NCBI GenBank assembly: GCA_018241325.1
Contig: JAFEEB010000065.1
Coordinates: 1 to 38,961 of the forward strand
Reading direction: 5' to 3'
Source of the DNA: Pseudomonadota bacterium
GTDB lineage: Bacteria > Pseudomonadota > Gammaproteobacteria > Burkholderiales > Burkholderiaceae_C
DNA length: 38,961 nt
Both the position numbers and the translations under genes were made by a program. Below are positions 24,105 through 32,311 of this stretch, in pieces. Under the pieces are notes generated by a model. The model was not told the DNA's origin and made no database searches. It worked only from the letters and a program-made list of their open reading frames with translations. Positions within the stretch are counted from its first letter, which is position 1. Every line of letters starts with the position of its first letter.

Positions 24105-24755
24105 ATGGAATACGCAATGCACCTGGTCGACTTCATCCTGCACGTCGACCGCTACCTCGGCGCCTTCGTGGCGCAGTACGGCGCGTGGGTTTACGCGCTG
24201 CTGTTTCTCATCGTGTTCGTCGAGACGGGCGTGGTGGTGATGCCCTTTCTGCCGGGCGACTCGCTGCTGTTCGTGGCCGGAGCCCTGGCGGGAGCCGGTT
24301 TGATGAGCTGGCCGCTGGCTTGCGCCGTGCTGCTGGTGGCGGCCATTTTGGGTGATCAGTGCAACTACAGTGTCGGGCGCTACTTTGGACCCAAGGTGTT
24401 CCAGTGGGACGACTCGCGCTGGTTCAACCGCAAGGCCTTCGATCGGGCGCATGCGTTTTACGAGCGCTACGGTGGCATCACGATCATTCTGGCGCGCTTC
24501 ATGCCATTCATCCGCACCTTCGTGCCCTTCGTGGCCGGGGTGGCCGAGATGAACCGCGCGCGCTTCACCCTGTTCAACGTGACGGGTGCGCTGATCTGGG
24601 TGCTGGGCCTGGTGACGGCAGGCTACCTGTTCGGCAACCTGCCCTGGGTGCAGGCCAACCTGAGCAAGATCATCTGGGCGCTGATTCTGGTGCCGGGGCT
24701 GATTGCACTGTACGGCGCCTGGAAGGCGGGGCGCGCCGATCGCCAGGCCGCCTGA
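24105..24755 (+). CDS. DedA-family membrane protein
   Basis: This is a polytopic inner-membrane protein of the DedA/SNARE-associated (VTT) family, linked to phospholipid flipping and envelope homeostasis. The 216-residue product has the family signatures VFVETGVVVMPFLPGDSLLF, LGDQCNYSVGRYFG, YERYGGITIILARFMPFIRTF with PFVAGVAEMNRARF, and a C-terminal hydrophobic pair. Acidic and basic residues typical of transport by DedA (the Glu in VFVETG, the Arg in ARFMPFIRTF) are present. The start may be the ATG at 24105 or the ATG at 24117 (MHLVDFILHVD), which is closer to the usual N-terminus of the family. The stop is one base from that of the convergent cupin gene. Confidence 0.92.
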   Translation: MEYAMHLVDFILHVDRYLGAFVAQYGAWVYALLFLIVFVETGVVVMPFLPGDSLLFVAGALAGAGLMSWPLACAVLLVAAILGDQCNYSVGRYFGPKVFQWDDSRWFNRKAFDRAHAFYERYGGITIILARFMPFIRTFVPFVAGVAEMNRARFTLFNVTGALIWVLGLVTAGYLFGNLPWVQANLSKIIWALILVPGLIALYGAWKAGRADRQAA

Positions 24756-24756
24756 T

Positions 24757-25089
24757 TCAACCGGCCAGCAGGCAGATGGTGACCAGCAGCGACGCGTCTT
24801 CAACCGCGGTCAACTCGTGCGGCGCGCCGCCGGGCAGGTGCAGGAAGTCGCCGGCGCGCATGTGGCGCACTTCGCGGCCCAGGCGAAAGTCCACCACGCC
24901 TTCCAGGCATTGCACGGTGATTTCGCCGGCCACCTGATGGCCCGGCATGGTTTTGCCGGCCAGCAGGACCACCCGGATGACTTCGAGTTGCGGGGCCTTG
25001 AGCAGGGCGTAGGACGGGGTCTGGGCCAGCTTGTCGCCCAGCGGCAGAACGCTGCCGAGCTGGCCGGGGGCCAAGTGGGGTTGTGCCAT
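24757..25089 (-). CDS. Small cupin-domain protein
   Basis: This 110-residue single-domain cupin has the first motif PGHQVAGEITVQCLEGVVDF and the second motif MRAGDFLHLPGGAPHELTAVED, which together form a beta-barrel metal site (His in PGH, Glu in GEIT, His in PHEL). Such small cupins often bind a metal or sugar/phenolic ligand; no substrate is indicated. It follows amiC by 35 bases on the same strand and converges with dedA. The ATG at 25089 is taken. Confidence 0.85.
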   Translation of the reverse strand: MAQPHLAPGQLGSVLPLGDKLAQTPSYALLKAPQLEVIRVVLLAGKTMPGHQVAGEITVQCLEGVVDFRLGREVRHMRAGDFLHLPGGAPHELTAVEDASLLVTICLLAG

Positions 25090-25124
25090 GGCGGCTCCGA
25101 TGACGATGACAGTGGAGCCTGATC

Positions 25125-26537
25125 TTAGACCTGTCGGTTGCGCGCCAGCGGGGGGTTGGCGGCAAAGTACTTCTTGATGCCGCTGGCCAGCGCGTCGGCC
25201 AGCTCGTTCTGGTAGGCCTGGCTGCGCAGGCGCTGCTCCTCCTGGGGGTTGCTGATGAAGGCGGTCTCCACCAGCACGCTGGGCACGTCGGGGTTGCGCA
25301 GCACGGCGAAGTTGGCGCGTTCGACGCTGCCCTTGTGCAGGCGGCTGATGGCGCCGATGTGCCCCAGCATGGCGTCGCCCAGCTTCAGGCTGTCGCGGAT
25401 CTGGGCGGTGGTGCTCATGTCCAGCAAAGCGCGCTGCACGCCTGCGTCCTTGTCGCCCGTGTTGACGCCGCCGATGCGGTCGGCCTCGTTTTCCTTGTTG
25501 GCCAGCCAGCGCGCCGCCGTGCTGGAGGCGCCGTGCTCGGACAGCGCGAACACGCTGGCGCCGTTGGCGTCGGGGCGGATGAAGGCGTCGGCGTGGATGC
25601 TGACGAACAGGTCGGCGCGCACGCGCCGCGCCTTTTGCACGCGGGTGGCCAGGGGCACGAAGAAGTCGGAGTCGCGCGTGAGGTAGGCGCGCATGGGGTT
25701 GCCGCCCACGCTGGCGCCGTTGATGCGGTCGCGCAGCTTGAGCGCGATTTGCAGCACCACGTCTTTCTCGTGCGTGCCACTGGCGCCGGTGGCGCCGGGG
25801 TCTTCGCCGCCGTGGCCGGGGTCGATGGCGACGATGATCAGGCGTTCGGTGCCGGCGGCGTCACCGGCGCGTGCCACGGCGCGCGGCGGCGCGGGTGCAG
25901 CCGGCGACGCGGGCGATTGCGCGACGGCCGCGTTGGCGCGCTCGATCTGGCGGGCGATCAGATCGCCAAGCGAGTCGGGCGCGGGGGTGGGGGCCGGCGC
26001 GGGCGCCGTCGCCGTGACGGCGGGCGTGGACGAGCCGGCGAGTGCGGGCTCGCGCGTGCGCTGCGCGATCAGCGCCATCAGCGGATCGATGGGGTGGGCG
26101 GGGTACAGGTCGAACACCAGGCGGTTCTTGTAGGCCGCCACGGGGGTGAGGGTGAAGACCTCGGGCCGGATGTCCTGCTTGAGGTCAATCACCAGGCGCA
26201 CCACGCTGGGCGAGTTTTGCCCCACGCGAATGCCGGCGATGTTGGGGTCGTCGGCGCGCACCTTGGCCACCAACTCGCGCAAGGTGGCGTCCAGCTGCAG
26301 GCCTTCAATGTCCACGGCCAGGCGCGGCGGCGAGACCACCAGGCGGTGCGTGGTCTTGAGCGGTTGGTCGGACTCGATGGTGACGCGCGAGTAATCCTCG
26401 GCGGGCCAGATGCGCACCGCGACGATGCCGGCGCCGTGGGCGATCTGGTGCGCGCCGATCAGCAGCACCAGCGAGCCGGTCTTCAGCAGGTGGCGCCGCT
26501 CGGGCGAGGGTGGGGCGGGCCATTGGGGGGACGTCAT
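25125..26537 (-). CDS. amiC: N-acetylmuramoyl-L-alanine amidase AmiC (AMIN plus Amidase_3)
   Basis: This is a periplasmic zinc amidase that cleaves the stem peptide from MurNAc to split septal peptidoglycan. The 470-residue product has a Tat-type signal (SPERRHLLKTGSLVLL), an AMIN septum-targeting domain (about 38-145), an Ala/Pro/Thr-rich linker (165-230) and the Amidase_3 domain. Visible zinc and catalytic residues are His242 in AIDPGHGGEDPG, Glu257 in HEKDVV, His315 in SIHADAF and Glu424 in VETAFISNPQEE. The ATG at 26537 overlaps the tsaE stop as ATGA, which fixes the start. The tsaE-amidase-mutL-miaA neighbourhood is widely conserved; here the amidase and mutL are separated by about 6.4 kb of other genes. 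Confidence 0.95.
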   Translation of the reverse strand: MTSPQWPAPPSPERRHLLKTGSLVLLIGAHQIAHGAGIVAVRIWPAEDYSRVTIESDQPLKTTHRLVVSPPRLAVDIEGLQLDATLRELVAKVRADDPNIAGIRVGQNSPSVVRLVIDLKQDIRPEVFTLTPVAAYKNRLVFDLYPAHPIDPLMALIAQRTREPALAGSSTPAVTATAPAPAPTPAPDSLGDLIARQIERANAAVAQSPASPAAPAPPRAVARAGDAAGTERLIIVAIDPGHGGEDPGATGASGTHEKDVVLQIALKLRDRINGASVGGNPMRAYLTRDSDFFVPLATRVQKARRVRADLFVSIHADAFIRPDANGASVFALSEHGASSTAARWLANKENEADRIGGVNTGDKDAGVQRALLDMSTTAQIRDSLKLGDAMLGHIGAISRLHKGSVERANFAVLRNPDVPSVLVETAFISNPQEEQRLRSQAYQNELADALASGIKKYFAANPPLARNRQV

Positions 26538-27034
26538 GCGCGAAACTCCTGCAGCAATTGCTCTCCAACGCGCGTGCCGGCGTTCAGGTGCACCGTGCGC
26601 TGCTCGCCGGGCTCGACGGCCAGGTTCAGTGCCAAATCCGCCACAGGCAGCAGCGGTGCGGCGTGCTCGGGCCATTCGGCCAGCTTCAGGCCCGGCGCGG
26701 CAAACACATCGCGAAAACCGGCGTCTTCCCACTCGCGCGGATCGCCAAAGCGGTAGAAGTCGAAGTGCGCGATGCGCAGGCCATCGGGCGCCTGGTGCGG
26801 CTCCAGCACGGCGTAAGTGGGGCTTTTGATGGGGCCCGCCACGCCCAGCGCGCGCAGCAGGTGGCGCACCAAGCTGGTCTTGCCCGCACCCAGCTCGCCG
26901 CGCAGCTCGATGAAGGCGTTGCGCAGCGCCGGCTGTTGCGCCAGCCGCGCCGCGAACGCCGCGGTGTCGTCCTCGGTGTGCCAGGTGAGCACGAGGGCCG
27001 GGCGCGTTTTTACAATGGGCGGGTGACTGGACAT
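26534..27034 (-). CDS. tsaE: tRNA threonylcarbamoyladenosine biosynthesis ATPase TsaE
   Basis: TsaE is the P-loop ATPase that works with TsaB-TsaD in making t6A37 on ANN-decoding tRNAs. The 166-residue product has Walker A ELRGELGAGKTSLVRHLL (Lys52), IKSPTYAVLEPH, IAHFDFYRFGDPREWEDAGF and LAEWPEHA, which are diagnostic. The ATG at 27034 overlaps the start region of the divergent queG (GTG at 27023). It overlaps amiC by four bases. Confidence 0.96.
   Translation of the reverse strand: MSSHPPIVKTRPALVLTWHTEDDTAAFAARLAQQPALRNAFIELRGELGAGKTSLVRHLLRALGVAGPIKSPTYAVLEPHQAPDGLRIAHFDFYRFGDPREWEDAGFRDVFAAPGLKLAEWPEHAAPLLPVADLALNLAVEPGEQRTVHLNAGTRVGEQLLQEFRA
27011..27016 (+). promoter_or_regulatory. 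-10 hexamer of queG, leaderless spacing
   Basis: TACAAT at 27011-27016 ends six bases before an in-frame GTG at 27023. It lies inside the tsaE coding region of the opposite strand. No Shine-Dalgarno sequence precedes the GTG, so a leaderless queG transcript is likely. Confidence 0.5.
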
Positions 27035-28120
27035 GGCGTGCAAATCGATTCTCGGGCCTTGCTCGATCAGGTGCGCGTGTGGGCGCGCGAGTTGGGGTTT
27101 TCGCAGATCGGCGTGGCCGGGGTGGACCTGAGCAGCGCCGAACCGGGTCTGATGCAGTGGCTGGCCGCCGGGTTCCACGGCAGCATGCAATACATGGCCG
27201 CCCATGGCCTGAGGCGCGCCCGCCCGGCCGAGCTGGTGCCGGGCACCGTCAGCGTGATCACGGCGCGCATGAATTATCTGCCCGCCGGCTTGCCCGAGGA
27301 CTGGCCGCAGCGCGAGCGCGAGCGCCTGACCCGCGCCGACGAAGGCGTGGTGTCGGTCTATGCGCGGGGCCGCGACTACCACAAGGTGGTGCGCGCGCGC
27401 CTGCAAAAGCTGCAAGATCGCATGGCCGCGCAGCTGGGCCCCTTTGGCCACCGCGTGTTCAGCGACTCGGCGCCGGTGCTGGAGGGCGAGCTGGCCGCGC
27501 GCAGCGGCCTGGGCTGGCGCGGCAAGCACACGCTGGTGCTCACGCGCGAGGCCGGATCGATGTTTTTTCTGGGCGAGCTGTTCGTGGACCTGGCCCTGCC
27601 GCCCACGCCCGCCGAGCAGGCGCATTGCGGCAGCTGCACCGCCTGCATCGATGCCTGCCCCACCGGCGCCATCGTGGCCCCGGGGCGGGTGGATGCGCGC
27701 CGCTGCATCTCGTATCTGACGATCGAGCACGACGGCGCCATCGACCCCGCCCTGCGCCCGCTGATGGGCAACCACGTCTATGGCTGCGACGACTGCCAGA
27801 CGGTGTGCCCGTGGAACAAATACGCCGGCCGCAGCGAGCTGCCCGACTTCGATGCGCGCGACGGCTTGACGGGCGCGCAGCTGACCGAGCTGCTGGGCTG
27901 GACGGAGGATGAATTCCTGCGCCGCACCGAGGGCACGCCGATCCGGCGCATCGGCCACGAGCGCTGGTTGCGCAACGTGGCCATCGCGCTGGGCAACGCG
28001 CTTGCGCTTTGGCCCAAGGACGATGCGCGCCGCGCGCCCGTGCAGGCCGCCCTGGGGAGCCGCATCCAGCACCCCAGCGCACTGGTGCGCGAGCACGTCG
28101 AGTGGGCACTGGAACGTTGA
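27023..28120 (+). CDS. queG: Epoxyqueuosine reductase QueG
   Basis: QueG is a cobalamin- and [4Fe-4S]-dependent enzyme that reduces epoxyqueuosine to queuosine at tRNA wobble position 34. With a GTG start at 27023 the product has 365 residues. It shows GFSQIGVAGVDLS, VFSDSAPVLEGELAARSGLGWRG in parts (candidate catalytic Asp148), and two ferredoxin-type clusters: CGSCTACIDACPTGA (Cys202, 205, 208, 212) and CDDCQTVCPWNK (Cys255, 258, 262) with the extra Cys228 in RCISYLTIE. A C-terminal HEAT-like tail follows. A second GTG at 27038 is also possible. It diverges from tsaE with overlapping 5' ends. Confidence 0.94.
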   Translation: MTGHGVQIDSRALLDQVRVWARELGFSQIGVAGVDLSSAEPGLMQWLAAGFHGSMQYMAAHGLRRARPAELVPGTVSVITARMNYLPAGLPEDWPQRERERLTRADEGVVSVYARGRDYHKVVRARLQKLQDRMAAQLGPFGHRVFSDSAPVLEGELAARSGLGWRGKHTLVLTREAGSMFFLGELFVDLALPPTPAEQAHCGSCTACIDACPTGAIVAPGRVDARRCISYLTIEHDGAIDPALRPLMGNHVYGCDDCQTVCPWNKYAGRSELPDFDARDGLTGAQLTELLGWTEDEFLRRTEGTPIRRIGHERWLRNVAIALGNALALWPKDDARRAPVQAALGSRIQHPSALVREHVEWALER

Positions 28121-28186
28121 CGTTGACATCGACATGGCAGCGTTCACTATGATTTTTTGATGGCGATTGCAGGCGGGGATTGCGCG

Positions 28187-28240
28187 ATTTGCTGTTATTT
28201 TCATAGCATGTGCCGACGCATGTCAACCGTGCAAAAACGG
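28187..28240 (+). repeat. Possible degenerate copy of the palindromic repeat
   Basis: TTTGCTGTTATTTTCATAGC followed by ATGTGCCGACGCATGTCAACCGTGC resembles the TTGCT-n-ATAGC-n-TGCGC-n-CAAGCG layout of the repeat family, but needs indels to align. The 273-base gap 28121-28393 between queG and the next gene is otherwise AT-rich with no convincing gene. A TATAGC at 28302-28307 could be a -10 for the downstream gene. Confidence 0.35.
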
Positions 28241-28393
28241 TGGTTTGTACGTTCTAAACCGCGCCAAGCGGCATGTTTCCTATCGGGCGTGCAATTTTTT
28301 GTATAGCATATGCGTATTCGCGACTGCGCGTGGCGCCGCGATTCGCGGATCCTTCGACCTTGTTTCCCCCGATTCCAATCTGCAGGAGCTGCC

Positions 28394-29146
28394 GTGAGCC
28401 TAACCCTCAAGCAAGTCCAACCGCTGTTGACCCAGGCCGAGCTCGAGCTGTTTCAGTCCAGCCGAGCCACCGCGATTCGCAGCTTGAACGAGCGCCAATT
28501 GGTCGCACGCACCAAGCGCACGCGCGCCCTGCGTGACAAGTACCGCGACCTGTACCGGCGCCAGACGGTGCGCTCGCGCGCCGGCGTGGCGGTGACCGAG
28601 GCCAATCGCCGCACCGATCTCAAGGCGCAGGTCATGGCTGACGTGCTGGAGCGCTTCGAGGCCCAGTCGGCCAAGTTGCAGGCGCAGGCCGCCAAGGCCG
28701 CCGCCAAAAAAGCCACCGCGGCGAAGAAGGTGCCGGCCAAGAAGGCGAGCACCACGACCGCACCCGCGAAGAAGGCTGCGGCCAAAAAGGCGCCCACCGA
28801 GAAGCCGGCAGCGCGCAAGCCACCGGCCAAGAAAAAGCCGCTGTCTTCGCGCAACGCCATCACGGGCGCGGCCAAGCCGGCCAGCACGCTGATGAAGCAG
28901 GTGCGCAAGGCGGTGGCCAAGCAACAGGCGACGGCGCCGGTCGAAGGCGCGCCACGGGCGCGACGCGCCATCCGCGCGGTCGTGGGTGGGTCGGCCACCG
29001 ACAACGCCCAGGGCGCCGTGCCGACCAACATGCCCGCCAAGGCCCAGCGGCTCAACCCGCTGAAGGCCAAGCCCATCAACAAGAAAATCCACGCGTCGGC
29101 GCGTGGGCGGCAAAAGGTGCACACCGCCAAGCGCGACGCACGTTGA
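28394..29146 (+). CDS. Lys/Ala-rich basic protein with histone H1-like tail
   Basis: I do not recognise a named family. The 250-residue product has an N-terminal predicted helical domain (about residues 1-90) with LLTQAELELFQSSRATAIRSL and KRTRALRDKYRDLYRRQT, then from about residue 95 a long low-complexity region of AAKKA/PAKKA type resembling eukaryotic H1 and bacterial H1-like tails, and a basic C-terminus. Extreme basicity suggests binding to nucleic acid, perhaps as a nucleoid protein (inference). The GTG at 28394 is chosen because AGGAG stands at 28384-28388; the frame is open upstream to 28310, but that part is not protein-like. It stands alone, convergent with the AEC permease gene. 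Confidence 0.75.
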   Translation: MSLTLKQVQPLLTQAELELFQSSRATAIRSLNERQLVARTKRTRALRDKYRDLYRRQTVRSRAGVAVTEANRRTDLKAQVMADVLERFEAQSAKLQAQAAKAAAKKATAAKKVPAKKASTTTAPAKKAAAKKAPTEKPAARKPPAKKKPLSSRNAITGAAKPASTLMKQVRKAVAKQQATAPVEGAPRARRAIRAVVGGSATDNAQGAVPTNMPAKAQRLNPLKAKPINKKIHASARGRQKVHTAKRDAR

Positions 29147-29177
29147 CGATCGGGCGGCGCGACGCGGCCTGCGCCGG

Positions 29178-30095
29178 TCAGGGCAGGCTGGGTGCGAGGC
29201 TTGCCAGCGCCCAGGGCAGGCTGATGGCGGCCAGAACGGTCGACAGGGTGACCAGGCCCGCCACGTACGCACCGTGGTAGCCCATGCGGGCGGCCAATAC
29301 GTAGCAACTCGACGACGTGGGCAGCGCCGAGAAGATCAGCAGCGCCGTGGCCTGCGTCCGGTCCAGCTGCAACGCCTGCGCCAGCAGCCATGCCACCAGC
29401 GGCAGTGCCGCATGGCGAATGACGATCACACCCACGCCAAGGGCCTTGTTCGTCGCCACGCTGCGCAGTTGCATGCCGGCGCCGGCCGCCAGCAGGCCCA
29501 GCGCAATGGACGAGGCGCCGATGCGCGAGAGCGTGGGTTGCAGCCAGGCGGGCGGGCCCAGGCCGGCCAGGTTGGCCGTCAGGCCCAGGGCGGTGGCGAT
29601 GATGAGCGGATTGCGCACGATCTCCAGGGCGAACGAGCGCTCGCCATGGCGTGCCATCGGCCACACGGCCGCCAGGTTGGCCAGCGGCACGCTCACGCCG
29701 ATCAGCACCGCCATCGGTTGCAGGCCCTGGGGTCCCAGCACGCGCTCGGCCATCGCCAGGCCGATGAAGGAGTTGAAGCGAAAGGCGATCTGCGCGCTGG
29801 CGGCGTGGTCGCGCAGCTCGATCGCGCGCCGCAGCCCCGGCAGGTACGGCAGGGCCCAGGCCAGTGCGATGCCGCAGGCCATCAGGCCCTGGCCGGCGCC
29901 GATCAACGCGCTCGCGGCATGCAGGTCGAGCGGCGTGCGCACGATCGACTGGAACAGGAACACCGGAAAGAGAAAGAAATACACCAGCTTCTCGACCGCC
30001 AGCCACAGCGGTCGGTTCAGCGCGGTGTGGCGACACAGCAGGTAGCCGATCAGGATCAGCGAAAAATCGGGCAGCAGCAGTTCGGCGTCGCGCAC
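29178..30095 (-). CDS. AEC-family transporter (auxin efflux carrier type)
   Basis: This is an inner-membrane permease of the bile/arsenite/AEC superfamily, with about ten hydrophobic segments over 305 residues. It has the family block [17 protein letters not shown] in the first half and [27 protein letters not shown] and [16 protein letters not shown] in the second. Bacterial members export or import small organic acids such as malonate or lactate; the substrate here is unknown. It starts at a GTG (30095), as no ATG lies in frame nearby. It diverges from the Bug receptor gene at 30200. Confidence 0.88.
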   Translation of the reverse strand: MRDAELLLPDFSLILIGYLLCRHTALNRPLWLAVEKLVYFFLFPVFLFQSIVRTPLDLHAASALIGAGQGLMACGIALAWALPYLPGLRRAIELRDHAASAQIAFRFNSFIGLAMAERVLGPQGLQPMAVLIGVSVPLANLAAVWPMARHGERSFALEIVRNPLIIATALGLTANLAGLGPPAWLQPTLSRIGASSIALGLLAAGAGMQLRSVATNKALGVGVIVIRHAALPLVAWLLAQALQLDRTQATALLIFSALPTSSSCYVLAARMGYHGAYVAGLVTLSTVLAAISLPWALASLAPSLP

Positions 30096-30199
30096 CGGGC
30101 GAGGATAGCCGAGCGCCCAGCGGCGCCATCGCTCGTTTCACCATGCGCATAATGCGCAGCTTCACGATCACCCTTGCGTCCCACGGGAGGAGACTTTTC

Positions 30200-31162
30200 A
30201 TGCAACGACGTCATTGGATTGCCCTGGCCGCCACCAGCCTGACTGCGGGTTCGGTCTTTGCGCAGGCTTACCCGAACAAGCCGATTCGCCTGATCGTCCC
30301 GTTTGCACCCGGCGGCACGACGGACATCATCGCCCGGGTGGTGGCCGACCCCCTGGGCCGCGTGCTGGGGCAGACGGTGGTGGTGGACAACAAGGCGGGC
30401 GCGGGCGGCGTGATCGGCGCCGCCGAGCTGGCACGCGCTGCGCCGGACGGCTATACGCTGGGCGTCGCCACGGTATCGACGACCGCCGCCAACCCGGCCA
30501 TCAACAAGAAGACGCCTTACGATCCGATCGCCGATTTTGTGCCAGTCACCAACATGGCCGCCACGCCCAACGTGATTGCAGTCAACCCCAGCTTCCCGGC
30601 GCATGACTACAAGAGCTTTGTGGCTTTGCTCAAGAAGGAGCCCGGTAAATTTTCCTATGGTTCGTCGGGTACGGGCGGCATCGCCCATTTGCAGATGGAG
30701 CTGTACAAGAGCCTGACGGGCGTGTTCATCACGCACATCCCGTATCGCGGGGCCGGCCCGGCCCTGAACGATACCGTCGCGGGGCAGGTGCCGATGATCT
30801 TCGACAACGTCCCGTCGTCGCTGCCCTTCATCAAGAGCGGCAAGCTGATCCCGATCGTGGTGGCCGCGCCCGAGCGCCTGAAAGAGCTGCCCAACGTGCC
30901 GACGTTCAAGGAGGTTGGGCTCGAGCCCGTCAACCGCATGGCCTACTACGGCATCGTGGCGCCCAAGGGCACCAGCCGAGACATCGTCGACAAGCTGCAC
31001 GCCGCCGTCAAGAAGGTGCTGGCCGACCCGGCGGTGAAAAAACGCATCGAGGAGACCGGCTCGATCATCATCGGCAACACGCCCGATGAGTTTGCCCAGC
31101 AGATCAAGGACGAGCTGGCGGTGTACCAGCGCGTGGTGGCGCAGCAAAAGCTGAGTCTGTGA
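30200..31162 (+). CDS. Bug/TctC-type solute receptor (orphan)
   Basis: This is a periplasmic binding protein of the Bug family, 320 residues. It has a signal peptide ending [31 protein letters not shown] in parts, [21 protein letters not shown], the glycine-rich [14 protein letters not shown], and [20 protein letters not shown], all highly typical. GGGAGGAGA at 30185-30193 precedes the ATG. No TctA/TctB permease genes are near; such orphan receptors are abundant in Burkholderiales. It is better conserved against the family norm than the receptor at 20333-21319. A CATAAT at 30148-30153 may be its -10. Confidence 0.94.
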   Translation: MQRRHWIALAATSLTAGSVFAQAYPNKPIRLIVPFAPGGTTDIIARVVADPLGRVLGQTVVVDNKAGAGGVIGAAELARAAPDGYTLGVATVSTTAANPAINKKTPYDPIADFVPVTNMAATPNVIAVNPSFPAHDYKSFVALLKKEPGKFSYGSSGTGGIAHLQMELYKSLTGVFITHIPYRGAGPALNDTVAGQVPMIFDNVPSSLPFIKSGKLIPIVVAAPERLKELPNVPTFKEVGLEPVNRMAYYGIVAPKGTSRDIVDKLHAAVKKVLADPAVKKRIEETGSIIIGNTPDEFAQQIKDELAVYQRVVAQQKLSL

Positions 31163-31173
31163 TGGCACAACAA

Positions 31174-31232
31174 TTGCTCTGAAATTTATAGCTGTATGCG
31201 CATGCTGTACAAGCGCTGCGGCTTGATTTGAA
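31174..31232 (+). repeat. Comamonadaceae-type palindromic repeat, copy at the xerD start
   Basis: The stretch TTGCTCTGAAATTTATAGC then TGTATGCGC, ATGCT, GTACAAGCGCTGCGG and CTTGATTTGA fills the whole gap between the Bug receptor stop and the xerD ATG at 31232. It is the clearest intergenic copy in the window and shares block order and spacing with the copies in mutL and miaA and the one at 33542-33588. Confidence 0.75.
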
Positions 31233-32146
31233 TGAGTCCTGCACGGGTCGCCTCCGACGCCTCGATCGACCGCTTCACCGACGCCCTGTGGCTGGAAGAC
31301 GGCCTGTCGGCCAACACCCTGGCCGCCTACCGGCGAGACCTGAGGCTGTACGCGCTCTGGCTGGGCCAGGCGCACGGCGTGGCGCTGGCGCAGTCGCAGG
31401 AGCACCACCTGCAGGGGTACTTCGCCGCCCGCGCCGACACCCGCGCCACCTCGGCCAATCGGCGGCTGACGGTGTTCAAGCGCTACTTTCGCTGGGCGCT
31501 GCGCGAGGGCCTGATCCGGCAGGACCCCACGCTCAAGCTGCTCGCGGCCAAACAGCCCCTGCGCGTGCCCAAGACCCTGAGCGAGGCGCAGGTCGAGGCC
31601 CTGCTGGCCGCGCCCGACACCGACACGCCGCTGGGCCTGCGCGACCGCACCATGCTGGAGCTGATGTACGCCAGCGGCCTGCGCGTGAGCGAGCTGGTCG
31701 CCCTCAAAACCATCCATATCGGTCTGAACGAAGGCGTGCTGCGCGTGCTCGGCAAGGGCAGCAAGGAGCGCCTGGTGCCCTTTGGCGAGCTGGCGCGCGA
31801 CTGGCTGGAGCGCTGGCTGCAAGGCGGCCGCCCCGCGCTGCTGGGCGCGCGGCAAACCGAGGCCTTGTTCGTCACCAGCGCCGGACGCACGCCGGGCACC
31901 GCCATGTCGCGCGTGATGTTCTGGAGCCTGGTCAAGCGCTACGCACGCCAGGCCGGCATCACCACGCCGCTGTCGCCGCACACGCTGCGCCATGCCTTTG
32001 CCACGCACCTGCTCAACCACGGGGCCGATTTGCGCGCGGTGCAGATGCTGCTGGGCCATGCCGACATCTCCACCACCACCATCTACACGCACATCGCGCG
32101 CCAGCGGCTGAAGGACCTGCACGCGCAGCATCATCCGCGGGGCTGA
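31232..32146 (+). CDS. xerD: Tyrosine recombinase XerD
   Basis: XerD is the site-specific recombinase that works with XerC at dif to resolve chromosome dimers. The 304-residue product has the SAM-like N-terminal DNA-binding domain (IDRFTDALWLEDGLSANTL, TFKRYFRWA-type VFKRYFRWALREG) and the catalytic domain with Arg151 (ASGLRVSEL), Lys175 (GKGSKER), His250 and Arg253 (SPHTLRHAFATHL), His276 (MLLGHADIS) and Tyr285 (TIYTHI). The ATG at 31232 directly abuts a repeat element and no Shine-Dalgarno sequence is visible. There are no phage or IS genes around it, so it is the housekeeping recombinase. Confidence 0.95.
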   Translation: MSPARVASDASIDRFTDALWLEDGLSANTLAAYRRDLRLYALWLGQAHGVALAQSQEHHLQGYFAARADTRATSANRRLTVFKRYFRWALREGLIRQDPTLKLLAAKQPLRVPKTLSEAQVEALLAAPDTDTPLGLRDRTMLELMYASGLRVSELVALKTIHIGLNEGVLRVLGKGSKERLVPFGELARDWLERWLQGGRPALLGARQTEALFVTSAGRTPGTAMSRVMFWSLVKRYARQAGITTPLSPHTLRHAFATHLLNHGADLRAVQMLLGHADISTTTIYTHIARQRLKDLHAQHHPRG

Positions 32147-32291
32147 GCGCCATCCTTGCCCGCTGGAATCCGCTGGCTGGCTCACCCAGCCCATCGGATA
32201 GGCCAGCGCTGCTGGTGCGGGCTTGCGGTGCAAGGCGAGTTGATGCTGCGCTTCGGCGCGAACGGCTGAGGGGTTTGCAAAGCCCGCGAGA

Positions 32292-32307
32292 CTGTATAAA
32301 AATACAG
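32292..32307. promoter_or_regulatory. LexA (SOS) box in front of the radical SAM gene
   Basis: CTGTATAAAAATACAG fits the CTGT-N8-ACAG consensus exactly and has an AT-only core. It lies five bases upstream of the ATG at 32312 and contains a TATAAA -10-like hexamer (32295-32300), so LexA would block RNA polymerase directly. TTTGCA/TTGCAA at 32274-32280 could be the -35. The rest of the 165-base gap after xerD shows no gene. Confidence 0.85.
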
Positions 32308-32311
32308 TCGC

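Noticed and set aside
28160-28300. Short Cys/Arg-rich frame between queG and the Lys-rich gene
   Set aside because: No ribosome-binding site, odd composition, and partly overlaps a degenerate repeat.
31232-32146. Integrase of a genomic island
   Set aside because: Length, N-terminal domain and motifs are those of XerD; no tRNA, phage genes or att-like repeats are adjacent.
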